NCBI GenBank assembly: GCA_900547615.1
Contig: URHH01000001.1
Location: forward strand, 1-64,000
Direction: 5' to 3'
DNA length: 64,000 nucleotides
Origin: an uncultured Blautia sp.
GTDB lineage: Bacteria > Bacillota > Clostridia > Lachnospirales > Lachnospiraceae
Position numbers and translations under genes: made by a program. Below are positions 17,922-26,018 of the stretch, one piece after another. Below the pieces are notes generated by a model. That model was not told where the DNA came from and did no database searches. It saw only the letters and a list, made by a program, of their open reading frames with translations. Each line of letters begins with the position of its first letter. Position 1 is the stretch's first letter.

Positions 17922-18821
17922 TTATCTCATCCTCAGCTTTTGCACCAGACCAATCGTCTGCGCAATCCACTGGGAACAAAATTCATCATTTAAATTATAA
18001 AAATGACGCTGTACTTTTCCTGCATCCACACCTATAATCCCCGATAAAATGCGATAGTTTTCCGGAAATGCAATTCCATCCAGATGTCTTACAAGCTGTA
18101 TAATATTCATTTGAATTTGTGATGCTTTTTCCAAATTTCTGCAATGATATGCCTCTATCAATTCTTTTTCTTCTTTATCAAACATCCAGCTAAGAGCCGA
18201 TATACATCCCGATGCACCAAGTGTAAGCGCTGGAAGCAAACAAATGTCCTGTCCTGTAAACACATGAAAATCCGGCCTTTTTTCTTTTATTACACCCATC
18301 ACTTTTGACAAATACATCATATTTCCGCTGCTGTCCTTCAAACCAATGATATTCGGGATATCTAGAAGCTCTTTCATATATTCTAAAGGAACCTCCGGCG
18401 CACAAAACGGAATATTATACATAAGAATTTTTATTCCCGGCGGAGTTTTCTTTGATATAGTTCTATAGAAATTCAGTACATTTTCCGGTGTCTGAGGAAA
18501 ATAATACGGTGGACATATAAGAGCATATTTATATCCTATTTTTTCCATATATTCCAAAAGATTCTGCACTCCTCTTTCTGTGGGTGCACTTGCTCCCCCA
18601 ATTAAAATTTTATGTTTTCCTACCGCTTCCATCCCCGCTGCAAGAACCTCTTTCTGTTGCTCTGTATCCATATAAATAAATTCTCCTGTCGAACCACACA
18701 TAAGAAGCCCTTGTACACACGTATCTCTGCAGTAAATAAGTTCCTGATACAGCGCATCCATATTTAACTGCCCGTCACTGCTAAAAGGAGTCAACACAAC
18801 TCCATACATTCCCTTTTCCAT
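17922..18821 (-). CDS. DapA/NAL-family 2-keto-3-deoxy acid aldolase or dehydratase
   Basis: 299 residues. It has the family GSTGEF loop, the catalytic tyrosine in ILMYNIPF and the Schiff-base lysine in IIGLKDSSG. This is a complete DapA/NAL active site, more canonical than the paralogue at 10986-11894. It is the first gene of the operon, downstream of a promoter with a palindromic operator. True DapA (lysine synthesis) is unlikely because of the transporter and dehydratase neighbours. Substrate unknown. Confidence 0.88.
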   Translation of the reverse strand: MEKGMYGVVLTPFSSDGQLNMDALYQELIYCRDTCVQGLLMCGSTGEFIYMDTEQQKEVLAAGMEAVGKHKILIGGASAPTERGVQNLLEYMEKIGYKYALICPPYYFPQTPENVLNFYRTISKKTPPGIKILMYNIPFCAPEVPLEYMKELLDIPNIIGLKDSSGNMMYLSKVMGVIKEKRPDFHVFTGQDICLLPALTLGASGCISALSWMFDKEEKELIEAYHCRNLEKASQIQMNIIQLVRHLDGIAFPENYRILSGIIGVDAGKVQRHFYNLNDEFCSQWIAQTIGLVQKLRMR

Positions 18822-18882
18822 TTTTCCCCTTTCTGTTCTTATATGTGAACATATTTTATATATCTAAATTATGTTTGTATAA

Positions 18883-18911
18883 ATAATATCACAGAGGAAT
18901 TACTCTGTCAA
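18883..18911 (-). promoter_or_regulatory. Promoter of the sugar-acid operon with palindromic operator in the spacer
   Basis: Minus-strand TTGACA (18906-18911), 17-bp spacer, TATTAT (18883-18888). The palindrome ACAGAGGAATTACTCTGT (18891-18908; 6-bp arms, 6-bp centre) fills the spacer and touches the -35 box, so a bound protein would block RNA polymerase. The divergent IclR-family regulator is the obvious candidate. Confidence 0.65.
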
Positions 18912-19064
18912 TAATGTTATTTTTACTATTTTTTCTTATGATTTTTTATCTATTTTTCACATATAATTAAGTTTTATACTTGTTTTTTCCAAGATTTGGT
19001 GTATTATATATATGAACACTCTTCATTTATACTTTTTTTAATAAATATAAGGGGGATTATCAGT

Positions 19065-19829
19065 ATGGAACAAAAAAATCATCGACTTTTACAATGTGCT
19101 TTAGAAATTATGAAATACATATCAAAACAGCCGAAAGGTGTTTCGTTTAAAGAAATCTGTACCATTACTGATTTACCCAAAAGCTCTGTGCATAACCTGG
19201 TACAGACCATGTGTAATATGAACTTTCTTCAAAAAAAAGAAAATTATAATGAATATCGAATTGGTTTACAGTGTTTCGAAGTAGGAAATGCCTATCTTTC
19301 TACAAATCCTTTTTATTCTGTAGCTAAAGATATTGTAGAAAATGTATCCATGCGCTGTAATCAGACAACACATTTTGGTATTTTAAACGGTCACGATACG
19401 ATTTACCTTTATAAATTCGACAGCAATCAGCCTCTCCGCATTGCGTCACATACAGGTAAACGTATTCCCGCCCATGCCACAGCTATCGGAAAAGCTCTTT
19501 TATCAGGGCTTTCTAAAACGGAGTTAGATGAATTATATAAAAATTACAAACTGGAAGCTATGACAGAGCACACCATTACTTCTTTGGAAGAACTGGAAAA
19601 ACAAATAGAAGAAGTACGAAAAACACAAACAGCCTATGAGTCAGAAGAATCTTCGCCATATGTCCGCTGCATCGCTGTTCCCATCTGCAATCGCACAGGA
19701 AATGTTATCGCTGCTCTTTCTGTTTCTTTTCCTATTTATCAAAACAACTTGAATACGGAAGCGTTTCAAATGATTCTTTTTGATGCAAAAAGACAATTGG
19801 AAGCCGCACTGCTGACACTGGATATATAG
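19065..19829 (+). CDS. IclR-family transcriptional regulator
   Basis: 254 residues: an N-terminal winged helix (FKEICTITDLPKSSVHNLVQTM) and a C-terminal IclR effector-binding domain (IPAHATAIGKALLSGL, then YVRCIAVPICNRTGNVIAALSVS). It is divergent from the sugar-acid operon and most likely controls it in response to a pathway intermediate. The ATG at 19065 is preceded by AGGGGGAT. The reading frame extends upstream, but the first ATG there has no ribosome site. A CCAAGATTTGG palindrome near 18990 precedes its likely -10 (TATTAT) and may serve autoregulation. Confidence 0.92.
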   Translation: MEQKNHRLLQCALEIMKYISKQPKGVSFKEICTITDLPKSSVHNLVQTMCNMNFLQKKENYNEYRIGLQCFEVGNAYLSTNPFYSVAKDIVENVSMRCNQTTHFGILNGHDTIYLYKFDSNQPLRIASHTGKRIPAHATAIGKALLSGLSKTELDELYKNYKLEAMTEHTITSLEELEKQIEEVRKTQTAYESEESSPYVRCIAVPICNRTGNVIAALSVSFPIYQNNLNTEAFQMILFDAKRQLEAALLTLDI

Positions 19830-19830
19830 A

Positions 19831-19871
19831 AAAAAACTCCCGAAAGATAAATCATCTTTCGAGAGTTTTTT
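19831..19871. terminator. Bidirectional Rho-independent terminator
   Basis: A-run, a stem built from ACTC-CGAAAGAT / ATCTTTCG-GAGT with a short AAATC loop, then a T-run, symmetric on both strands. It ends both the IclR gene (plus) and the ten-gene operon that stops at 19872 (minus). Confidence 0.88.
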
Positions 19872-20849
19872 CTATCTATACACTCCCTCTTCCCACCAAA
19901 TCTGGTTCATACGCTCATATCTGTCAAGCCCCAGACCTGTGTAAGCGCAATTAGAAGTGGAAAAAATGTATCCATATCCCGGCATTCCCTGCCGCAGGGA
20001 ACGGCGCACATCTTCTTCCAGCTCCTCCATTGTTCCCGTCTGCATTTTTCCGCAGTTTACGTTCCCAATAAGACATACCTTGTCTCCATAAAGTTTTTTC
20101 ACTTCTGCTAAATCCACGCCGCCCTGCGGATCAAGAGAATGAATAGCATCAGGAGCACAGTCTACAATCATATCCAGAATCGGCATAACATTTCCATCGG
20201 TATGTTTAATGGTATAGTAGCCATTCGCACGATAATAGGAAATAATTTCTTTTAAATAAGGCTGCACAAGCTCTGCAAACATTTCCCTGCTGTAAAAAGG
20301 ATTCGTATTAAAACAGTAATCTGAGCAAAGGGTAAATCCATCTAAAAGCCCCGGATGTTTATTCATTTCCTCACAAAGAGCTGCCGCCTGTTCCATCTTC
20401 CTTTTTGTCTGTTCGATAAGCACTTCCGGCTCTTCATACATCATGGCGGCAAAATCCACCATGTGATCTCCATCCGGAATTGGATGGGTAACATCCCCGT
20501 GGATTGTAAGATAGTACTTGTCTCCTGAAATCTCACGGATTGTTTCCAGAATCTCTCTGGCAGCCTCCAGATTATCCGGCATTTCTCCATCCGGACCTGG
20601 ATTCGGATGAACAAAAATTGCATTGTGATGATATTTTTCTGCAATCTCTATATAAGCAAGTGCCATATCTTTAAGCTGAAGCTTCTTCTCCGCCCGGCTC
20701 ATCTGATTCCACTGACCATAAAAACGATGAAGAGGATGTACGCGCCCGATGGATTCCATAGTCAGAAAAAATACAAGCTCAAATGTAGGAACGTGACCTT
20801 CTATTTTTTCTCTTTTCAAAGCTTTAATGAATTGTTCTCTTGGAGTCAT
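19872..20849 (-). CDS. Uroporphyrinogen decarboxylase (URO-D) fold family protein
   Basis: 325 residues of the URO-D/cobalamin methyltransferase superfamily, not a haem-biosynthesis HemE. In corrinoid:CoM methyltransferases (MtaA) zinc is bound by an H-x-C-G motif; here the matching place reads IKHTDGN, so the cysteine is lost. Other conserved parts include HGDVTHPIP and LIGNVNCG. It is the last gene of the glucosylglycerate-type operon and overlaps the beta-helix gene by 4 bp, so it belongs to that pathway by context. Its reaction is unknown. Confidence 0.78.
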   Translation of the reverse strand: MTPREQFIKALKREKIEGHVPTFELVFFLTMESIGRVHPLHRFYGQWNQMSRAEKKLQLKDMALAYIEIAEKYHHNAIFVHPNPGPDGEMPDNLEAAREILETIREISGDKYYLTIHGDVTHPIPDGDHMVDFAAMMYEEPEVLIEQTKRKMEQAAALCEEMNKHPGLLDGFTLCSDYCFNTNPFYSREMFAELVQPYLKEIISYYRANGYYTIKHTDGNVMPILDMIVDCAPDAIHSLDPQGGVDLAEVKKLYGDKVCLIGNVNCGKMQTGTMEELEEDVRRSLRQGMPGYGYIFSTSNCAYTGLGLDRYERMNQIWWEEGVYR

Positions 20850-22564
20850 AATAATTCCTTTCTTTCTGTTTCTTCAATCAAAACATTCTCTACTGTTTCT
20901 TTCTCTACAAAAATATCCTCTCTGATATTTCTGTATTGATTTCCTGATATTTCTCCATTTTGTACATCTCTTATTTCCAGGGCTCTGTCACTTGATTCAA
21001 ATACATTATTTTTTATTTTAATCCTCTTATTGACAGGAGCAGAAAATCCCTGAGATTTTATAGAAATGCAGCCTCTTCCAAATTTCCCATATCGCTCTTT
21101 TGTCCCACAATTCCGGAATATACAATTATGAATATCAATATCTTCTCCATGACCGCCCTCACAGTGAGTGTCAAACTCTGCACCGATCAAAACGCCTGCA
21201 TTCATCATATTTTCGTATGTACAATCTGAAATCTCCACATTTTTACAGCGCAGAAGATGGCCTGCTCCGGCTATATTTCTGTAAACATTATGTTTGCAGC
21301 TATACTGCTCCGGCTCCCAACAAGAAGCGGACATAAGCGTACCCTCTTTTACAAAAGACGGCATTTTTTCAAAAAAACAAATCCTGTATCTTGTCATGCG
21401 GTGGGGCGCTTCTCTTTTTACTGCCGCGCCTTCTGCTGCTTCTTTTTCCGGTTCCTCGAAATAAGAGCCCAAAATCTCCCAAGAAGAACATTTTCGTATT
21501 TCCGTCTCCGTATGATTGTAAAATTGTACCTCAAAACTCTCTCTCATAGAAATAGGCGCATATCTGCATACTGCCAGCACTTCTTCGTCTGAGATAATTT
21601 TTTCTGCGATAAGAAAATTACTGTGTACATTCTGCCCGTCCATACGCACGCCTTCTGTAACGCAGTTCTCTATCCTGACATCCCCTGTGCACCTGTAAAT
21701 TTTCCAGCCATCTCTCGGTCCTGTAAAAAACTGATTTCCTTCCGGTTTTATTACAAGACGTTCTGCCCAAATATTACAGCAGTTTTCTGTAAGGACTGCG
21801 TAGCTGTTTGTATTGTAAATTCTGATATTTTTTAATTTTAAATCGTCACATTTTCCAAAGAAAAGCTGAAAATCTGTTTTCCCCGCCTGATGCCACGAAA
21901 GCCCTTCTCCTACATGAACTTTAGAAGAAAGCTCTTCATCCTCAAGCATCAAAAGCCTCTCTCCAACAAGAGAGAAACGCCTGTCATATCCAAAACCATA
22001 TGTAAGACTTTCTCCCAATAGCGCCTTTTCTTTTATGGAAAAACGATTCATACAATAAGCCGCCATTTTGTCATAACAGGGATTTCCGGGAAACACAGAA
22101 ACAAAAATACATCCTTTTTCTATTTTTACAATTTCTCCAGCTGACGCGCACTCAGGCTTTCTTGTAAACGCAAGATTTTCTATGGTAAGATTTTTGCAGT
22201 TTTCCGCCCACAAAACCGAAGGAAGAAGTGTCTGGGAAATCCTGGAATTAAACCCTGCAAGAACGGTTGCCGGCTCTCCTGTCTCTGTACATTCTCCTTC
22301 TAAAGTCAGATTCTCCAGATTTTCCAGATAAATATGACAGTCCTTTTCATGAATGTCTCCGCATCCATCGTCATGGGCAATGGAAAGAGTTTCGCAGCAT
22401 TCCCACTCAGTCAGGCAGTAAATCCCTTTTCCAAAATGTACTGTTTTTATATTCTTTTTTTCTGCGTCCTGAAAAATGTTTTTAACTTCTTCAAGTGTAA
22501 CCCTGCTTTTATCGCTGATATATAAATCTGCATTTAGCTTTTTCTCTTTCATCTCAGTTCTCAT
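20846..22564 (-). CDS. Right-handed parallel beta-helix protein (GH110-like?)
   Basis: 572 residues without signal peptide, rich in short NxTIENLAF / VEISDCTYENM / IKIKNNVFESS turns, i.e. a parallel beta-helix (pectate-lyase-like superfamily). A segment VRMDGQNVHSNF resembles the D-x-x-N-x-H stretch of GH110 alpha-1,3-galactosidases; this is a weak motif match, not proof. Being cytoplasmic, it would act on imported oligosaccharides. It overlaps both neighbours by 4 bp (SGNH hydrolase before, UroD-like after). Confidence 0.72.
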   Translation of the reverse strand: MRTEMKEKKLNADLYISDKSRVTLEEVKNIFQDAEKKNIKTVHFGKGIYCLTEWECCETLSIAHDDGCGDIHEKDCHIYLENLENLTLEGECTETGEPATVLAGFNSRISQTLLPSVLWAENCKNLTIENLAFTRKPECASAGEIVKIEKGCIFVSVFPGNPCYDKMAAYCMNRFSIKEKALLGESLTYGFGYDRRFSLVGERLLMLEDEELSSKVHVGEGLSWHQAGKTDFQLFFGKCDDLKLKNIRIYNTNSYAVLTENCCNIWAERLVIKPEGNQFFTGPRDGWKIYRCTGDVRIENCVTEGVRMDGQNVHSNFLIAEKIISDEEVLAVCRYAPISMRESFEVQFYNHTETEIRKCSSWEILGSYFEEPEKEAAEGAAVKREAPHRMTRYRICFFEKMPSFVKEGTLMSASCWEPEQYSCKHNVYRNIAGAGHLLRCKNVEISDCTYENMMNAGVLIGAEFDTHCEGGHGEDIDIHNCIFRNCGTKERYGKFGRGCISIKSQGFSAPVNKRIKIKNNVFESSDRALEIRDVQNGEISGNQYRNIREDIFVEKETVENVLIEETERKELL

Positions 22565-23217
22565 ACCTCATATCCTGCATAATAGAGAATCTCTTTCATG
22601 CCTTTTTCCAGAACTTTCTCAATTTTTTCATACCCGGCTCTGTTTGGATGCACTTTATCCTCAAGATACAGCTCATGATTTTCCTCATGGATACCTGTAA
22701 ATCTTCTCATATCAATTACAGGAAATCCATAATATATACCGGCACGTATCACAGCATCATAATAAGCTTCCAGCGTAAAACCTACCTTGTTTTTTGTCTG
22801 GTATGCAGCACCCTCTTCCCCCATTCCATCCGGTTTTTCCAGACGAAACAGAGGAGATGCCCATATAAGAACTGCATCTGGCACTTTTTTTCTGATACAG
22901 CGAACAGCCGTTTTTATCGCCCCATAAAACGTATCGGGCGTTTCATCTTCTATATTGCCTATCGGACATCCCCAATACCAGTCATTTGTACCGTGCCACA
23001 TAAAAACAACATCCGCATCTTCCGGAATATTCTGCGGTTCTATAAGAATCGAAGCTGCATTATTGGGAGAAGCAAAAGACAGTCCGCTTGAGCCTACAGC
23101 ATAATTTACAATCTCCGCCTGAAAGGTTTTTTTCAGAAATCCTTCATATCCACCCTCTCCGTGAGTTCCTGTAGAAAGGCTGTCCCCGTAAATGACAATC
23201 TTTTTCACTTTTTTCAT
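22561..23217 (-). CDS. SGNH/GDSL-family hydrolase (esterase-like)
   Basis: 218 residues. Block I is YGDSLSTG (catalytic Ser), block III WHGTNDW (Asn) and block V DKVHPNRAG (Asp, His), a complete SGNH set. There is no signal peptide, so it is cytoplasmic. It probably removes acyl (for example acetyl) groups from an imported sugar compound. Its start overlaps the glycosidase gene upstream by 4 bp, so the two are tightly coupled. Confidence 0.88.
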   Translation of the reverse strand: MKKVKKIVIYGDSLSTGTHGEGGYEGFLKKTFQAEIVNYAVGSSGLSFASPNNAASILIEPQNIPEDADVVFMWHGTNDWYWGCPIGNIEDETPDTFYGAIKTAVRCIRKKVPDAVLIWASPLFRLEKPDGMGEEGAAYQTKNKVGFTLEAYYDAVIRAGIYYGFPVIDMRRFTGIHEENHELYLEDKVHPNRAGYEKIEKVLEKGMKEILYYAGYEV

Positions 23218-24851
23218 TTTAAATCCATCTCCGTTTTTCCCGATACAAACATAGAATATGTTTTTCCCTCATATTGTATTTCTGCCGGAAATTCATCTTC
23301 TGTATCAATTGTAATATGCAGAACATGGTTACGAATTTCTGCAAGAAAGTCTCCTTTTTTTCCTCCAAACCAGTAATTGCGGCATCCAAGCTTTCCGTCT
23401 TTTACAGCTTCGGAAATATCCCATTTTAAACCGTCTTTATTTCCCTGAAGGCCAATGCCATATTCAATAAGGAAAAGAATAGAGCCGATTCCTGACCATC
23501 CTACAAAATCTTTATTATCCGCATCTCCGCTTGTAACAGAATCAGCCGGATAATTCTCCCATATTGTTCCTGTTTTTTCATAAACCTGAGACAGAACATC
23601 CATATGATTTTTTCCGATTTCCGCTGCCAGCTCATGGTATCCATTCTGTTCCAGAGCAAGCACTACAAGCGCATTTGTCGGCGCCCAGACAGAACCGCTC
23701 CAGTACCCTCCCTCCGGGCAAAATCCCTCTTCATTTGCTGCAAGGACAGGTATTCTATGCACTCTGTTAAACGTTTCTTTATCGTTCAGCCACTTTATAA
23801 GACATGATTTTTGATGTTCATCTGCGATTCCTGCCAGCATAGGAAAAAATCCTGCGATAGTTTTAATTCCTGTCTGGGAAAGATTATCATCTACGTCATA
23901 ATAAAATCCGTCTTTTTCATTCCACATATATTTATTAATAGCTGCTGCCGTTTCTTCCCTGTCCTGTTTCAGCCTTTCTTTCCTTTCTTCAAATTCCGGA
24001 CGCACATCTCCGGCTTTTTCCAGAATTTCCATTATTTTTATCAGCTGTCCTGCAAGCATTGCCATTTCACTTGTAATATCTACACCCATTCCAAGATATT
24101 TATTTCTTGGAGAATTATCCATACTTGCCCAGTCTGTAACATAAAGCCCGCTCACATGGCGAAGATGATATTTCATAGCTTCATACTGCCTAAAAAGAGG
24201 CTCATATACAAGCTTCAGACGCTCTACATCTCCTGTAAACCTGTAGCTTTCCAGCTCTCCCAATGCAAGAAGCGGATGATTCAGATTATCAAGAGTCAGA
24301 TATGGATTTTTTTCTACTGTTCTTCCAAGCTCAGGTTTATACATTTCCTCATAAGGAAGATTTGTAAGCTCCTTCAGTCTTCGAAATCCGTAATGATTAT
24401 GAAAATAAGAATATAAAGGCTTGCGGTATACATTAACCCACAGAGGGAAATCTTCCCCTGTCTCTCTTATCATTTCTCTTGGAATCTCTCCGTCTTCAAG
24501 CTGCTTGCAGTAAAAATTATCGAGGGAACAGATTCCCGGTACATACGTATGAAAAAGATTACAGAAAAGTGTCATAAAGACCGTATCCCATAAAAATACA
24601 TCTGCATTAAAAGCAGCATCTACAAAATTACTTACAAAACCACTTTCCGCTGTTGGCTTATGTATGTTCTGAAAAAGAATCTTCACAGAATAATCATAGC
24701 TGTCCTTCCATCTTTTTCTTCCCTCCGTAATGGGAATTGGAAGCTTGTCCTTTACCATCTCATATGTGTAAAGAGGCTTTTCTTCATATTTCTTTTTGGA
24801 AAAATACATTCCTCTTTCCTGTTCTTCTATATATTTCATGTCTTTTTCCAT
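23214..24851 (-). CDS. (alpha/alpha)6-barrel glycoside hydrolase, GH63/GH37 (MGH1-like)
   Basis: 545 residues, cytoplasmic. The motif GGYWSGSVWAPTNALVVLAL is the signature of the GH37/GH63 trehalase-like clan, which includes mannosylglycerate and glucosylglycerate hydrolases (GH63). Acidic residues sit in TDWASMDNSPR and near the C-terminal WENYP segment. With a GGa-phosphorylase-like enzyme and glycerate kinase next to it, hydrolysis of a glycosylglycerate or a longer glucoside is the most likely role. The ATG start has GGAAAGGAAG. Confidence 0.78.
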   Translation of the reverse strand: MEKDMKYIEEQERGMYFSKKKYEEKPLYTYEMVKDKLPIPITEGRKRWKDSYDYSVKILFQNIHKPTAESGFVSNFVDAAFNADVFLWDTVFMTLFCNLFHTYVPGICSLDNFYCKQLEDGEIPREMIRETGEDFPLWVNVYRKPLYSYFHNHYGFRRLKELTNLPYEEMYKPELGRTVEKNPYLTLDNLNHPLLALGELESYRFTGDVERLKLVYEPLFRQYEAMKYHLRHVSGLYVTDWASMDNSPRNKYLGMGVDITSEMAMLAGQLIKIMEILEKAGDVRPEFEERKERLKQDREETAAAINKYMWNEKDGFYYDVDDNLSQTGIKTIAGFFPMLAGIADEHQKSCLIKWLNDKETFNRVHRIPVLAANEEGFCPEGGYWSGSVWAPTNALVVLALEQNGYHELAAEIGKNHMDVLSQVYEKTGTIWENYPADSVTSGDADNKDFVGWSGIGSILFLIEYGIGLQGNKDGLKWDISEAVKDGKLGCRNYWFGGKKGDFLAEIRNHVLHITIDTEDEFPAEIQYEGKTYSMFVSGKTEMDLK

Positions 24852-24869
24852 CGTACTTCCTTTCCTAAA

Positions 24870-26018
24870 TTAATCCTCACTCTTTATTTGTCCTGCTGCC
24901 AAAACTCTCGCAAAATTTTCCACAGTACCTCTTAAATTTTCAGGCGCTTCCTCAAGAACCTTTTCCATTGGTTTCAGACTTCGAATAATACTGAACACAG
25001 CTGTAATTCCTTCGTCATAAAAAAGTTCCATAGAACCTTTCTGGCGCCCTGCAAACACATATACAGGTTTCTTATATTTCCGGGCAATTCTGGCAACTCG
25101 TACAGGAACTTTTCCCTGAAGACTCTGCGCATCAATAGAACCTTCTCCTGTAATCACAAAATCGCAGCTTTTTATTTTTTCTTCAAGAGATAACGCTTCC
25201 ATCACATAATCTGCTCCGGAACAAAATCTCGCATCACTGACTGCAAACAAAGCAAACCCGATTCCTCCTGCCGCACCGGCTCCTTTCATAACAGATACAT
25301 CTCTTCCCACTGTTTTTGTAATCTTTTCTGCATAATGCTCCATTCCAGCTTCTATTCTTTCAAGAGAATCTTCTGTAACCCCTTTTTGCGGTCCGAATAT
25401 ATATGTTGCCCCTTCCTTTCCAAGAAGTTTGTTTTTCACATCACAGAGAACTGTTATTTTCACATCTTGCAAAAGACGTACCGGCTCTGTCAAATCTACA
25501 GTTTCTATCCGGGAAAGCCCTCCTGCGCCAAGCGGAACCGGTTTTCCTTCTTTATCCAGAATCTTTCCACCAAGAGCCATCAGCATTCCGCAGCCTCCGT
25601 CATTGGAAACAGTTCCCCCAAGTGTGAGAATAATTTCCCGGCAGTCTTTTTTTAATGCGTGAAGAATCAGTTCTCCCACACCGTATGATGTGGCAATATC
25701 CGGATTTTTCTCTTCCGGGGCAATCATCATCATCCCGCATGCTCTTGCAACCTCAATAACAGCCGTCTGATTTTTTTCAATCCACACAAAATCTGTACCT
25801 GTTTTTTTTCCAAGAGGCCCCGAAACTGTACAGGAAATTTTGCTTCCCTGCTGACTGAGCATCAGGCATCTGGCAGTTCCCTCTCCTCCGTCCGCCATAG
25901 GTACAAGCGAACACTCTGCGTCAGGAAAAACTTTTTTTAATCCCTCACGTATGCATGTTGCCGCCTCCATAGCGCTCATACTTTCTTTATAGGAATCAGG
26001 TGCTATCACGACTTTCAT
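24870..26018 (-). CDS. garK: Glycerate kinase (GarK/GlxK family)
   Basis: 382 residues, with the family N-terminus MKVVIAPDSYKESMSA and the PMADGGEGT motif, plus LGGTVSNDGGCGML and a GAGAAGGIGFAL segment. It phosphorylates glycerate to 2-phosphoglycerate, feeding lower glycolysis. The gene overlaps the phosphorylase gene by 4 bp. Phosphorolysis of glucosylglycerate releases glycerate, so the two steps form a pathway. In E. coli garK is regulated by CdaR, and a CdaR-like gene lies upstream of this operon. Confidence 0.94.
   Translation of the reverse strand: MKVVIAPDSYKESMSAMEAATCIREGLKKVFPDAECSLVPMADGGEGTARCLMLSQQGSKISCTVSGPLGKKTGTDFVWIEKNQTAVIEVARACGMMMIAPEEKNPDIATSYGVGELILHALKKDCREIILTLGGTVSNDGGCGMLMALGGKILDKEGKPVPLGAGGLSRIETVDLTEPVRLLQDVKITVLCDVKNKLLGKEGATYIFGPQKGVTEDSLERIEAGMEHYAEKITKTVGRDVSVMKGAGAAGGIGFALFAVSDARFCSGADYVMEALSLEEKIKSCDFVITGEGSIDAQSLQGKVPVRVARIARKYKKPVYVFAGRQKGSMELFYDEGITAVFSIIRSLKPMEKVLEEAPENLRGTVENFARVLAAGQIKSED

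Noticed and set aside
17922..18821. DapA of lysine biosynthesis
   Set aside because: The gene heads an operon with a sugar transporter, a dehydratase and a second DapA-like gene; no other lysine gene is near.
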